A stretch of 60,821 nucleotides of DNA from positions 1 through 60,821 of the forward strand of contig CAJWPZ010000009.1 in assembly GCA_913045325.1 (NCBI GenBank), read 5' to 3'. This document shows, piece after piece, positions 44,789-54,187 of this stretch. The stretch comes from an uncultured Flavobacteriaceae bacterium (GTDB taxonomy: Bacteria > Bacteroidota > Bacteroidia > Flavobacteriales > Flavobacteriaceae). Under the pieces are notes generated by a model that did not search any database, was not told the DNA's origin, and saw nothing but the letters and a program-made list of their open reading frames with translations. The first letter of the stretch is position 1; each line of letters starts with the position of its first letter. The position numbers and the translations under genes were made by a program.

Positions 44789-45856
44789 ATGTCACATACA
44801 ATCAAACCAGGAGTAGCCTCTGGAAAAGAAATTCAAGCAATACATGCCTACGCTAAACAAAAGGGATTTGCTATGCCAGCAGTAAATGTTGTAGGGAATA
44901 GTAGTGTAAATGCTGTTATGGAAACTGCTGCCGAATTAAATGCACCTGTGAATATCCAATTCTCTAATGGAGGATGTTTGTTTAATGCAGGAAAGGGGTT
45001 GTCTAATGACAATCATCAAGCGGCCATTGCCGGAGGTATTGCAGGGGCAAAACACGTACACCAACTGGCAGAATTGTATGGAGCAACTGTAATTTTACAC
45101 ACAGACCACTGTGCAAAAAAATTCTTGCCTTGGATTGATGGTTTACTTGACGCGGGAGAACAATACTTTAAAGAAACTGGGAAACCACTTTACAGTTCTC
45201 ACATGATTGATCTTAGTGAAGAGCCCATAGAGGAGAATATTGCAATTTGCAAAGAGTATCTAGCACGTATGTGTAAAATAGGAATGACCCTAGAAATAGA
45301 GCTTGGTATCACAGGAGGAGAAGAAGATGGTGTTGATAATAGTGATGTGGATGTTTCAAAGCTATACACACAACCAGAAGAAGTAGCCTACGCCTATGAA
45401 GAGTTAATGAAAGTAAGCGATCAATTCACCATTGCCGCTGCTTTTGGTAATGTACACGGAGTTTACAAACCAGGAAATGTAAAGCTAACACCAAAAATTT
45501 TAAAAAATTCTCAGGAATTTGTTCAGAAAAAATTTGGGACGGGATCTAATCCTGTAGATTTTGTATTTCATGGAGGAAGCGGATCTACCGTTGAAGAAAT
45601 TCGTGAAGCTATTGGGTATGGAGTTGTAAAGATGAATATTGATACAGACCTTCAATTTGCCTTCACAGAAGGACCTCGTGATTACATGACCAAAAATATT
45701 GACTACCTTAGAACTCAAATTGGAAATCCAGATGGTGGAGATATCCCAAATAAAAAATATTACGATCCAAGAAAATGGATGCGTGAGGCAGAATTAACCT
45801 TCAAAACACGTCTTACAAAGGCTTTTGAAGACCTTAATAATGTAAATACATTATAA
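44789..45856 (+). CDS. fbaA: class II fructose-bisphosphate aldolase
   Basis: 355 aa. It makes fructose-1,6-bisphosphate from two triose phosphates, or cleaves it. Zinc and catalytic segments are VILHTDHCAKK (D and H), the glutamate-rich LEIELGITGGEEDGVDN, AAFGNVHGVYKPGNVKL and VFHGGSGS. The length matches the class IIA enzymes (about 350-360 aa). accD starts 38 bases downstream and may be co-transcribed. Confidence 0.95.
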   Translation: MSHTIKPGVASGKEIQAIHAYAKQKGFAMPAVNVVGNSSVNAVMETAAELNAPVNIQFSNGGCLFNAGKGLSNDNHQAAIAGGIAGAKHVHQLAELYGATVILHTDHCAKKFLPWIDGLLDAGEQYFKETGKPLYSSHMIDLSEEPIEENIAICKEYLARMCKIGMTLEIELGITGGEEDGVDNSDVDVSKLYTQPEEVAYAYEELMKVSDQFTIAAAFGNVHGVYKPGNVKLTPKILKNSQEFVQKKFGTGSNPVDFVFHGGSGSTVEEIREAIGYGVVKMNIDTDLQFAFTEGPRDYMTKNIDYLRTQIGNPDGGDIPNKKYYDPRKWMREAELTFKTRLTKAFEDLNNVNTL

Positions 45857-45894
45857 ATAGAACATCATAACAATAGATTTTAAACATAAACAGT

Positions 45895-46761
45895 ATGGCT
45901 TGGTTTAAAAGAACAAAAAAAGGGATCAACACTCCTACCGAGGACAAAAAAGATGTACCAAAAGGATTGTGGTACAAATCTCCGACAGGTAAAATAGTGG
46001 ACGCAGAAGAGTTAGAAAAAAACTTCTACGTGAGTCCAGAAGATGGCTACCATGTGCGTATTGGAAGTAAGGAATATTTTGAAATTTTCTTTGATAACAA
46101 CAAATTCAAAGAATTGGACAGTGGCCTTACCTCTAAAGATCCTTTAAAGTTTGAAGACAAAAAGAAGTATGTAGACAGACTTAAAGATGCCCAAAAGAAA
46201 ACAGGATTAAATGATGCTGTACGTACGGCGGTAGGAAAATCTATGGGACAAAACCTTGTGGTTGCTTGTATGGATTTTAGTTTTATTGGAGGTTCTATGG
46301 GTAGTGTTGTTGGAGAGAAAATAGCACGCGCTGCAGATCATGCCTTAAAAACCAAAACACCTTTTTTACTCATTAGTAAATCTGGTGGTGCAAGAATGAT
46401 GGAAGCTGCATTATCTCTCATGCAACTGGCAAAGACAAGTGTTAAGCTAGCTCAATTGGCAGATGCAAAAATACCTTATGTATCTCTGTGTACAGACCCA
46501 ACAACGGGTGGGACAACAGCCTCTTTTGCAATGCTTGGGGATATTAACATTAGCGAACCTGGAGCACTTATTGGCTTTGCAGGACCGCGTGTTGTAAAAG
46601 ATACAACTGGTAAAGATTTGCCAGATGGGTTCCAGAGTGCAGAGTTTGTTTTAGAACATGGGTTTTTAGATTTCATTTCACACCGTAAAGAAATGAAGCG
46701 TAAAATTAACTTATACCTTGATTTAGTGCAAAACAAACCCTTACGTCAAGAAACGGCTTAA
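45895..46761 (+). CDS. accD: acetyl-CoA carboxylase carboxyltransferase beta subunit, zinc finger lost
   Basis: 288 aa. With AccA it transfers carboxyl from biotin to acetyl-CoA, the first step of fatty acid synthesis. The core is complete: [61 protein letters not shown] and [13 protein letters not shown]. In E. coli AccD an N-terminal C4 zinc ribbon reads KCDSCGQ and EVCPKCDHH. Here those positions are KSPTGK and YVSPEDGYH (about 28-53) with no cysteine. The terminator follows directly. Confidence 0.95.
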   Translation: MAWFKRTKKGINTPTEDKKDVPKGLWYKSPTGKIVDAEELEKNFYVSPEDGYHVRIGSKEYFEIFFDNNKFKELDSGLTSKDPLKFEDKKKYVDRLKDAQKKTGLNDAVRTAVGKSMGQNLVVACMDFSFIGGSMGSVVGEKIARAADHALKTKTPFLLISKSGGARMMEAALSLMQLAKTSVKLAQLADAKIPYVSLCTDPTTGGTTASFAMLGDINISEPGALIGFAGPRVVKDTTGKDLPDGFQSAEFVLEHGFLDFISHRKEMKRKINLYLDLVQNKPLRQETA

Positions 46762-46787
46762 TAAGTAAAATTATTTCTAGGATATGT

Positions 46788-46825
46788 AAACACTTTGTAT
46801 TTTAAAATACAAAGTGTTTTATTTT
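46788..46825 (+). terminator. terminator of the fba-accD unit
   Basis: A perfect palindrome with 16-base arms (46788-46803 and 46804-46819; core ACACTTTGTATTTT) and a following T-rich run, 26 bases after the accD stop. It also works in the opposite orientation. Confidence 0.75.
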
Positions 46826-46868
46826 TAAATAAAGCACTACCATACAATGCCATATCATTGAATTTTAC

Positions 46869-46876
46869 TATTTTTG
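46869..46876 (+). promoter_or_regulatory. rpsO -7 promoter box
   Basis: TATTTTTG followed by CACCCGAA, identical over 16 bases to the ubiE promoter. It gives a leader of about 55 bases before the rpsO ATG. Confidence 0.55.
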
Positions 46877-46933
46877 CACCCGAATTATGATAGACATGAT
46901 TCATACATAAAAATCATTTACAAAAATATTAGC

Positions 46934-47203
46934 ATGTATTTAGATCCAAAAGAAAAAGAAGCAATTTTCGCAAAGCACGGAAAATCTGCAACAGACACTG
47001 GTAACACAGAAGGTCAAATCGCATTATTCACTTACAGAATTCAACACCTTACGGGGCATTTGAAATCAAATCACAAAGATTACAACACAGAACGTTCTTT
47101 GGTGAAATTAGTAGGTAAACGTCGTTCTTTATTAGACTATCTAATGAAAAAAGATGTATTACGTTACAGAGCAATTGTAAAAGAATTAGCATTACGTAAA
47201 TAA
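46934..47203 (+). CDS. rpsO: 30S ribosomal protein S15
   Basis: 89 aa, the standard S15 length. It binds 16S rRNA early in small-subunit assembly. Motifs: ATDTGNTEGQIALFTYRIQHLTGHLKSN (split by position around residues 20-47) and the C-terminal VGKRRSLLDYLMKKDVLRYR. An upstream frame extension would begin inside the -7 box at 46874, so the ATG at 46934 is correct. It precedes pnp as in many bacteria, with a hairpin between them. Confidence 0.95.
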   Translation: MYLDPKEKEAIFAKHGKSATDTGNTEGQIALFTYRIQHLTGHLKSNHKDYNTERSLVKLVGKRRSLLDYLMKKDVLRYRAIVKELALRK

Positions 47204-47210
47204 TCTATCT

Positions 47211-47240
47211 AAGGGGCTTAACTAAGCCCCTTAATTTTAT
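47211..47240 (+). terminator. hairpin between rpsO and pnp
   Basis: AAGGGGCTTA pairs with TAAGCCCCTT (47223-47232), seven bases after the rpsO stop, followed by AATTTTATTATTTTT. It may be a terminator or an attenuating/processing structure between rpsO and pnp. Confidence 0.75.
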
Positions 47241-47373
47241 TATTTTTAAGTACTGAAAAGGCTACCCTTTAGTTTTTCATTGGTCAAACCACACACAACA
47301 CAACAACACTTGGTTTGAAAATCAAACCTTGACCAAATTAACGATGCGTAGGTGCGCATCATAAATGAAAAAT

Positions 47374-49575
47374 ATGATACCTAAAGTATTTAAAGAGGTC
47401 ATTGACCTTGGTGACGGTAGAGAAATTACTATCGAAACTGGAAAATTAGCAAAACAGGCGCACGGATCTGTCGTGGTACAGTCTGGAAAATGTATGATGC
47501 TTTGTACTGTAGTTTCTAACTACGAGCAAAAAGATCTACCGTTTTTACCCCTAACCGTTGATTACAGAGAGAAGTTTGCAGCAGCAGGACGTTATCCTGG
47601 TGGATTCTTCAAAAGAGAAGCACGCCCAAGTGATGGAGAGGTATTAACCATGCGTTTAGTAGACCGCGTGTTACGCCCACTATTCCCGAAAAATTATAGC
47701 GCAGAAACACAAGTGATGATACAGTTAATGTCTCATGATGAGAATGTTATGCCAGATGCAATGGCAGGACTTGCTGCATCTGCAGCTATTCAGTTATCAG
47801 ATTTCCCTTTTGAATGTGCTATCTCTGAAGCAAGAGTGGGACGTATCGATGGAAAATTTGTTATAAACCCTACAAGAGCACAATTAGCAGAAAGCGACAT
47901 CGATATGATGATTGGAGCCTCTGCAGATTCTGTAATGATGGTAGAAGGTGAAATGGATGAGATTTCTGAAGAAGAAATGATCGAAGCAATTAAATTTGCA
48001 CACGAGGCTATTAAATTACAAATTGATGCACAGCACCGATTAGCTGACGCGTTTGGAAGAAAAGAAGTGCGTGATTACGCAGAGGAGCCAGATAACGAAG
48101 ATCTTGTAAAAAGAGTTCACGATATGGCATATGATAAAGTATATGCAGTGGCTAAAGCTGGATCTACTAAGCAAGAGCGTACTGCTTCATTTGCGGCAAT
48201 TAAAGAAGAAGTAAAGGCTTCATTCACAGAAGAAGAAATGGAAGAGTACGGCGGGCTAGTTTCTGACTACTACCGTAAGGCTGAAAAAGCAGCTGTTCGT
48301 GATCTTACAGTTAACGAAGGGCTACGTCTAGATGGTCGTAAGACTAACGAAATACGTGATATCTGGTGTGAGATTGATTACTTGCCATCTGTACATGGTT
48401 CTGCGGTATTTACTCGTGGAGAAACACAAGCACTTGCTACAGTTACTCTAGGAACTTCTAGAGATGCAAACAAAATAGATATGCCTTCATTTGAAGGAGA
48501 AGAAAACTTCTACCTTCACTATAACTTCCCTCCTTTTTGTACTGGAGAAGCAAGACCTATTCGTGGAACCTCTCGTAGAGAAGTTGGACATGGTAACCTT
48601 GCACAGCGTGGTTTAAAAGGAATGATACCAGAAGATTGTCCTTACACTGTACGTGTAGTGTCTGAAGTGTTAGAATCTAACGGTTCTTCTTCTATGGCAA
48701 CAGTATGTGCCGGTACCATGGCAATGATGGATGCAGGTATCCAAATGAAAAAACCAGTTTCTGGTATTGCAATGGGGCTTATCTCTGATGCAGATTCTGG
48801 AAAATTCGCAGTTCTTTCTGACATCCTTGGTGATGAAGATTACCTTGGAGATATGGACTTTAAAGTTACAGGTACTGCAGATGGTATTACTGCTTGCCAG
48901 ATGGATATTAAAGTAAAAGGATTAGGATACGATATTCTTGTTGCTGCTTTAAACCAGGCAAAAGATGGTCGTTTACATATCCTAGATAAATTGGTTGAGG
49001 CAATTGCCGCTCCTAGAGAAGACGTGAAAGAATACGCTCCAAAAATGGTAGGTGTTCGTATCGCTAATGAATTTATTGGCGCTCTAATTGGACCAGGAGG
49101 AAAAGTGATACAAGAACTTCAAAAAGTAACAGGGTGTACAATCGTTATTAACGAAGACCCAGTAACAGAAGAAGGTATTGTTGAAATCTTAGGTACAGGA
49201 CAAGAAGGAATCGACGCAGTACTTGCAAAGATTGATTCTATTACCTTTAAGCCTACAGTAGGTTCTGCATATGAGGTGAAAGTTATCAAAATGTTAGATT
49301 TTGGAGCTGTCGTTGAATATATGGAAGCTCCAGGAAACGAAGTATTATTACATGTTTCTGAGCTAGCTTGGGAACGCACAGAAAACGTTAGCGATGTGGT
49401 AAACATGGGTGATGTATTTGATGTGAAGTACTTTGGTCTTGACAAACGTACTAGAAAAGAGAAAGTGTCTCGTAAGGCCCTTATGGAAAAGCCAGAAGGT
49501 TACGTAGCACCAGCTCCTAGAGAACGTAGTAATGATCGTCGTCCTCCAAGAAGAGATGATAGAAGGAGAGACTAA
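47374..49575 (+). CDS. pnp: polyribonucleotide nucleotidyltransferase
   Basis: 733 aa from the chosen start. It degrades RNA 3' to 5' with phosphate in the degradosome. Order: two RNase PH domains (about 10-140 and 320-540), a KH domain near 560-615 ([16 protein letters not shown]) and an S1 domain near 620-695 ([21 protein letters not shown]). A short arginine/aspartate-rich tail follows. An ATG nine bases upstream (47365) is equally possible. Terminator directly downstream. Confidence 0.95.
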   Translation: MIPKVFKEVIDLGDGREITIETGKLAKQAHGSVVVQSGKCMMLCTVVSNYEQKDLPFLPLTVDYREKFAAAGRYPGGFFKREARPSDGEVLTMRLVDRVLRPLFPKNYSAETQVMIQLMSHDENVMPDAMAGLAASAAIQLSDFPFECAISEARVGRIDGKFVINPTRAQLAESDIDMMIGASADSVMMVEGEMDEISEEEMIEAIKFAHEAIKLQIDAQHRLADAFGRKEVRDYAEEPDNEDLVKRVHDMAYDKVYAVAKAGSTKQERTASFAAIKEEVKASFTEEEMEEYGGLVSDYYRKAEKAAVRDLTVNEGLRLDGRKTNEIRDIWCEIDYLPSVHGSAVFTRGETQALATVTLGTSRDANKIDMPSFEGEENFYLHYNFPPFCTGEARPIRGTSRREVGHGNLAQRGLKGMIPEDCPYTVRVVSEVLESNGSSSMATVCAGTMAMMDAGIQMKKPVSGIAMGLISDADSGKFAVLSDILGDEDYLGDMDFKVTGTADGITACQMDIKVKGLGYDILVAALNQAKDGRLHILDKLVEAIAAPREDVKEYAPKMVGVRIANEFIGALIGPGGKVIQELQKVTGCTIVINEDPVTEEGIVEILGTGQEGIDAVLAKIDSITFKPTVGSAYEVKVIKMLDFGAVVEYMEAPGNEVLLHVSELAWERTENVSDVVNMGDVFDVKYFGLDKRTRKEKVSRKALMEKPEGYVAPAPRERSNDRRPPRRDDRRRD

Positions 49576-49601
49576 TACTTGTTTTTCTTTTATTAAATAG
49601 C

Positions 49602-49635
49602 AAAGCGCCTTTGGTTTACCAAAAGGCGCTTTTTT
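49602..49635 (+). terminator. Rho-independent terminator of pnp
   Basis: Perfect 11-bp stem (AAAGCGCCTTT with AAAGGCGCTTT) and T run, 26 bases after the pnp stop codon. Confidence 0.9.
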
Positions 49636-49783
49636 GTTGCCAAAACATACTCATAAACAGGCTATCCTTTACAAAATAAAGTGTTGCGCTATTGATTTAT
49701 TGACAGATAGATAAATACCTGGCCAACAAAGCAGGTTTTTTTCTTACCTTTATGGACTTGTAAGTATATAAAAAGCCAACAAG

Positions 49784-50185
49784 ATGATTCATACCATTTG
49801 TTATTCCAGTAAAGCCGTTGAGGGTCTTGAAAAAGAAGCTCTGGAGGGAATATACAATAAAACATATACCAATAATAGCCTTAGAAATGTTACAGGTATT
49901 TTACTATTTGAGCTTGGCAATTTTTTTCAAGTCTTGGAGGGGGATAAAGACATCATCATGCCGCTTTATGAGAATAAAATAAAAAATGACCCCAGGCACC
50001 ATTCTATTTTTGAGATTATAAATAGGCCCAAACAAAAAGCTTTATTCTCTAACTACAGCACAGATTTTAATATTGTACGTACTGCAGAACAATTGGAGAC
50101 TATAAACGCTTATTTAAAAGATAACAAAGTAAGTACTTCAGAAAAAATTCAACGTTTAATCCAACCTTTTTTACTATTACCATGA
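49784..50185 (+). CDS. stand-alone BLUF domain protein (blue-light sensor using FAD)
   Basis: 133 aa, one BLUF domain plus a short helical cap. By spacing to AppA, the flavin residues are Y7, N31 and Q49 (ICYSS, TNNSLRN, FFQVLEG), all kept. The later W-S-M motif that relays the signal reads Y-S-T here (about 91-93, in FSNYSTDF), so the usual Trp and Met are absent. No effector domain is fused; the output must be a partner. Its stop overlaps the rpe start (ATGA), so they are translationally coupled. Promoter candidate: TACCTTTA about 30 bases upstream. Confidence 0.9.
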   Translation: MIHTICYSSKAVEGLEKEALEGIYNKTYTNNSLRNVTGILLFELGNFFQVLEGDKDIIMPLYENKIKNDPRHHSIFEIINRPKQKALFSNYSTDFNIVRTAEQLETINAYLKDNKVSTSEKIQRLIQPFLLLP

Positions 50186-50844
50186 GCCATACTCTTATAG
50201 CCCCTTCTGTCTTAGCTGCAGATTTCGCCAACTTGCAACGCGATGTAGAAATGATAAACTCCAGTGATGCAGATTGGTTTCATATAGATATCATGGATGG
50301 TGTTTTTGTGCCCAATATCTCTTTTGGTATGCCGGTATTGCGTGATATTGCAAAGCATGCAACAAAAACCATAGATGTACATCTTATGATAGTAGATCCA
50401 GATAGGTATATTTCAACCTTTAAAAATCTAGGGGCAGATATACTAACGGTCCACTATGAGGCTTGTACACATTTGCATAGAACACTGCAGGCAATAAAAG
50501 CTGAAGGCATGAAAGCAGGCGTGGCTTTAAACCCACATACGAGTATATCACTTTTAGAAGACACCATACAAGACATAGATCTTGTGTGCCTTATGAGTGT
50601 AAATCCTGGTTTTGGCGGTCAGAGCTTTATAGAGAACACCTATGATAAGGTAATAGCCTTAAAAGAATTAATTACTCGAAAAGGGGCAAACACTATCATA
50701 GAGATTGATGGCGGGGTTACTAGTAAAAACGCAAAACAACTAGCAGATGCGGGAGCAGATGTGCTAGTGGCTGGTAGCTATGTTTTTAAATCTGAGAATC
50801 CTACCAAAACTATTACCAATCTTAAAGCGCTTTTGGGCTCATAA
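50182..50844 (+). CDS. rpe: ribulose-phosphate 3-epimerase
   Basis: 220 aa TIM barrel. It interconverts ribulose- and xylulose-5-phosphate in the pentose phosphate pathway. Hallmarks: IAPSVLAADFANL, WFHIDIMDGVFVPNISFG, DVHLMIVDPDRY, MSVNPGFGGQSF and EIDGGVTSKNA. It overlaps the BLUF gene by four bases (ATGA) and ends 25 bases before the convergent heme operon. Confidence 0.95.
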   Translation: MSHTLIAPSVLAADFANLQRDVEMINSSDADWFHIDIMDGVFVPNISFGMPVLRDIAKHATKTIDVHLMIVDPDRYISTFKNLGADILTVHYEACTHLHRTLQAIKAEGMKAGVALNPHTSISLLEDTIQDIDLVCLMSVNPGFGGQSFIENTYDKVIALKELITRKGANTIIEIDGGVTSKNAKQLADAGADVLVAGSYVFKSENPTKTITNLKALLGS

Positions 50845-50868
50845 AAGAATAAAACAACTAAATAAAAG

Positions 50869-51222
50869 CTAATTCAAAAACAAAGTATAATCAATATCCA
50901 GTACTGTAAGGTTATCTTTTACAGTCTTTGTCTTTAAGTATAATAAGTTTTTAAATGCATCAAACTCTGACCTATCAAACAACAAAGACAAGTTATTTTG
51001 AATAGTGCTTACTACAATTTTTCGCTTTATAGGCATTGCATCGTACTTAGTTTCCCAATAATCAACATCTATTTCTGAGATATATCTTTTAAACACCTCT
51101 AGATCCTCTTTATTTAATTCTATATAAAAATTGGTGAAGTTTATATGGTACACCTTACAATTTTCACAAAAGGAAATAGTCCCGTAAACATTTTTTGCTA
51201 ATATTTTAATCTCATGGCACAT
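50869..51222 (-). CDS. small conserved protein, DUF6686-like, last gene of the heme operon
   Basis: 117 aa, no signal peptide. A CENC motif (C19, C22) near the N-terminus followed by KVYHINFTNFYIEL, and later VSTIQNNLSLLFDRSEF, recall small Bacteroidota proteins I associate with DUF6686. The cysteine pair could bind metal. It begins 14 bases after the reductase gene, so it belongs to the same operon. Function unknown; family assignment moderate. Confidence 0.65.
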   Translation of the reverse strand: MCHEIKILAKNVYGTISFCENCKVYHINFTNFYIELNKEDLEVFKRYISEIDVDYWETKYDAMPIKRKIVVSTIQNNLSLLFDRSEFDAFKNLLYLKTKTVKDNLTVLDIDYTLFLN

Positions 51223-51236
51223 TTAAATTCTTTTTT

Positions 51237-53429
51237 TTAATAGCAATCTAATAATAATTGACCTTTATCTTGAAAGACACTCAGCTGCTCATTGAGCTGT
51301 GATGTTGTTATTTGCTGTAATGTATCTAGAACACTATATTGCATTGCTAAAGAACCACACAACATAATACACCCCCCTTGTTTGAGTTGCTGAGCTATTT
51401 CGATTTGTTTTGTTAATAAAATATCCTGTACATATTGCCTGTCTTTTATCTGAGATAAAGCAAGTTCATATTTTAGCATGGGCGCTTTAGAAGAGGTGCT
51501 ATCAAAAAACGTGCGGTAACAATCAAAAGAAGCCTCAACCCTTCCTCCCCAAATTAATTGAACGGGTTTGTTTTTAATTTCTTGAAGCATCCCCAAATAA
51601 GGAGCAATTCCTGTTCCATTGGCAACAAGTAATACAGATGGAGCATTCTTTGGAAAATAAAAATTAGGGTTTTTTTCGATTGCCCCAGATAATATATCAC
51701 CAGGTTTTAAAGTACATAAATAAGTTGAGCAAACTCCCTTAGGATGCCACTTCACACTTAGCAGGATCTCATTATTAATTTTAGCAATAGAATAATACCG
51801 ACCATGGGTGTTTCCTGGAGGAGTAATTTTAATTAAATCACCTGAGTGAAAGACAGTCTTTCTTTTTGGACGCAAGTACAAAAGCGCTGTATTATCTATA
51901 TTTAAGGGTGTTATTTGGATGACTTCAAAAGAATCTTTGGGGATGATTTTTTTATTTTTTTTTGATTTTAAAATATTTAAATTCATACCTGTGTATTTGT
52001 TCCATAATAGAATCCATTGTGTGAATTCGCTTTGAGATTGATCATCTATTTTAACTATTGGAACAATTGGTGTAAAGTATGGACTGCTATGAAGCAAGCC
52101 ATCTACCTTAAGCCCAAAATAGCAATATTTTGGATATAGCAAAGAACCAAAACAAAGTACAGAGAACTTTATATTTTTCTTTGGCGTTATTGTGTTAAAT
52201 AATGTTTCAAATTTATGAGCATTACTTGGTGGATCCCCATCACCATAGGTTGACGTAAAAACAATTAAACAAGTTGCATTTTCATAGCTTGTGTATTGAT
52301 CTAATGTTGCCATATAAACCTTCTTTCCTTCATTTTTTAATGCTTTAAAAAAAGTTTTAGCAAAAACGAAAGTGTTTCCAGTCTCTGATCCTACAAGTAG
52401 TATATACTCTGCCTCATCTTTGGTGAAATCTGAAACTATCTCTTTAGTGGATCTTCGTCTAAAACTCATTACAAAGCCTGAACATATAAAAAACAATAAG
52501 CTTAAACTAGCCAATAATAAAATTACAGACCATAGTATGTTGCCCTGACCCGTATGTAATTTGGCACTCCATAGAGAAGCCAATTGAACAAACGGGTAAG
52601 GCAAAACACTAACTGCTTTCCCAGAATATTGATGCACCAGTAATTCTCTGTCATTTAGGGCTAATTCAAAATAATCATTGGAATCATCTGAAAATGGGAA
52701 AGTGAGTTTTCTTAACTCTTGTAATGTTATACTCTCAAATACTGATGGACTTAAAACAATATGCTTATCTGTAACATCAGAACTAATAGCCATCCAATTG
52801 GTATCTAAAGTGGGTTGTGGCAATAATGAGAAGTTTTCAGCACAAAGATATACACCAGTGGTTGCTATGATTAAAATAGGTGCTAAAAAAAGCCGACCGA
52901 GAATAACATGATAACGCTGGGCAAAATTTGTTTCTTGAACCTTTGTATACCATTTATTGAAACCGCCTTGGCGCTTTGCTATTAAAAAAACTCCAGTAAC
53001 GGCAATAAAACAGAGTAATAGTGATGCAACACCCACAAAAATACGCCCTATACTTTTTAAAAATAAAGATCTATGGAGGTTGGTGATAAAACTAAAAAAA
53101 ATAGATCTAGAAGGCACATCACCTAAATTATCACCCGTTCTGGGGTTGATATAGATATTTTCACTAATTCCATCTATTGTAAAAACTGATGCTTTCACAG
53201 AATTGTTTGCCAAGACCTCTATCTCTAATACCTCCGGAAATTTATGTTCTAAATTTTCGATTGTATCAGAAATATAAATGGCATCCAAGTCTGGAATTAC
53301 ATATGACTTGGAAGCTTCACTTATAGGCTCTAAGGCAAGTAATGATCCCGTTATTGATGCAACAAAAATGAATATCGCTGAGACCAATGCAAGTAAAAAG
53401 TGGCTATACCGCCAAAGAGAACTGATCAT
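51237..53429 (-). CDS. PepSY-TM heme-binding reductase fused to a flavodoxin/FAD/NAD(P)H module
   Basis: 730 aa. Four membrane helices (about 11-33, 128-150, 176-195, 298-322) carry histidines H10, H119, H174 and H292, the pattern of PepSY-TM ferric reductases such as FoxB that hold two hemes. A periplasmic part (200-290) lies between helices 3 and 4. The cytosolic part has a flavodoxin domain (342-480; GSETGNT, STYGDGDPPSNA), an FAD domain (GRYYSIA, KGVCSTYL) and an NAD(P)H domain (VANGTGIAPYLGML), like P450 reductase. Electrons should pass from NAD(P)H to the periplasmic side, reducing ferric iron or heme. Seven bases after DUF2271. Confidence 0.88.
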   Translation of the reverse strand: MISSLWRYSHFLLALVSAIFIFVASITGSLLALEPISEASKSYVIPDLDAIYISDTIENLEHKFPEVLEIEVLANNSVKASVFTIDGISENIYINPRTGDNLGDVPSRSIFFSFITNLHRSLFLKSIGRIFVGVASLLLCFIAVTGVFLIAKRQGGFNKWYTKVQETNFAQRYHVILGRLFLAPILIIATTGVYLCAENFSLLPQPTLDTNWMAISSDVTDKHIVLSPSVFESITLQELRKLTFPFSDDSNDYFELALNDRELLVHQYSGKAVSVLPYPFVQLASLWSAKLHTGQGNILWSVILLLASLSLLFFICSGFVMSFRRRSTKEIVSDFTKDEAEYILLVGSETGNTFVFAKTFFKALKNEGKKVYMATLDQYTSYENATCLIVFTSTYGDGDPPSNAHKFETLFNTITPKKNIKFSVLCFGSLLYPKYCYFGLKVDGLLHSSPYFTPIVPIVKIDDQSQSEFTQWILLWNKYTGMNLNILKSKKNKKIIPKDSFEVIQITPLNIDNTALLYLRPKRKTVFHSGDLIKITPPGNTHGRYYSIAKINNEILLSVKWHPKGVCSTYLCTLKPGDILSGAIEKNPNFYFPKNAPSVLLVANGTGIAPYLGMLQEIKNKPVQLIWGGRVEASFDCYRTFFDSTSSKAPMLKYELALSQIKDRQYVQDILLTKQIEIAQQLKQGGCIMLCGSLAMQYSVLDTLQQITTSQLNEQLSVFQDKGQLLLDCY

Positions 53430-53435
53430 TTAATC

Positions 53436-53924
53436 TTATTGTATTATCATACGTACATAGCGTATAAATCCATTTCCTTCAACTTTACTCTTCAGACTTT
53501 CTGAGGTAAGCTCAAACTGAATATCTTTTGTGTAGTACTCTTGGTTTTCTACTGCTGTTTCAAATCTTATATCATAGCCCATGTCAATTTTTTTATTTGG
53601 TATTTTCAAAACACTAACGGCTCTTTCTCCACCACTAATAGTTGCGCCAGAAATTGCATCTATATCTACCCGTTTTTTTCCATAGTATTTCCACCATTGA
53701 TAAATTTCATTATACCACTGAGGATCTTTTCCATGAACATATAATGTCTGGTCATACTCACCCTCAGGACTGATTAAAGATATTACCACATATGCTCCTT
53801 CACCCAAGTAACTTGTCATTTGTATCATACACTTGAGGTTTGTTGTTTCTGTAGGTTTTGAAAAAGAAAACATAACAAAGGCACTAAAAATAAGTACTGG
53901 AATAAATTTAAAAAATCGAAGCAT
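53436..53924 (-). CDS. DUF2271 exported protein
   Basis: 162 aa. Signal peptide at about 1-23 (ends SFSKP). The body holds the DUF2271 pattern DAISGATISGGERAVSVLKIP and EDTAVENQEYY-like VENQEYYTKDIQFEL. DUF2271 proteins often travel with PepSY-TM flavin reductases, and here it lies directly before that gene (six-base gap). A role as the periplasmic partner or substrate of the reductase is inference. Confidence 0.82.
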   Translation of the reverse strand: MLRFFKFIPVLIFSAFVMFSFSKPTETTNLKCMIQMTSYLGEGAYVVISLISPEGEYDQTLYVHGKDPQWYNEIYQWWKYYGKKRVDIDAISGATISGGERAVSVLKIPNKKIDMGYDIRFETAVENQEYYTKDIQFELTSESLKSKVEGNGFIRYVRMIIQ

Positions 53925-53925
53925 A

Positions 53926-54180
53926 TTATTTAATAAAATTTAATGAAACGTTATTTTTTTGCAGTAACCCATTTTCAGCAGCAAGATCGAATGCTGTTTC
54001 ACCAAAACCATTTTTATTTAGCTGTGAAGGATTGTTTCCATTTACTATTGCTGTTTTTATCTGATCAACCGAAGGATTTAATTTCCAATAATCTCTTGAT
54101 AAAAAAAGGTTTTCTTGTGCTATTATTTCCATAGAAAACAATAGAACTAGACAGATACATAATGTTGATTTTATTTTCAA
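53926..54180 (-). CDS. truncated ankyrin-repeat-type exported protein (N-terminal remnant)
   Basis: 84 aa. Signal peptide 1-21 (ends IIAQ). The sequence DYWKLNPSVDQIKTAIVNGNNPSQLNKNGFGETAFDLAAENG matches the beginning of ankyrin proteins of several hundred residues that I know from flavobacterial heme loci. After residue 75 it ends in the unrelated tail KNNVSLNFIK, with no further repeats. The most likely reading is a 3' deletion that left an open frame. It begins seven bases after the DUF6607 gene. Whether the peptide is made or works is unknown. Confidence 0.65.
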   Translation of the reverse strand: MKIKSTLCICLVLLFSMEIIAQENLFLSRDYWKLNPSVDQIKTAIVNGNNPSQLNKNGFGETAFDLAAENGLLQKNNVSLNFIK

Positions 54181-54187
54181 ATTACTG

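Noticed and set aside
46874-46933. 20-residue extension of S15
   Set aside because: It would start from a TTG inside the -7 box, and S15 is normally 89 aa.
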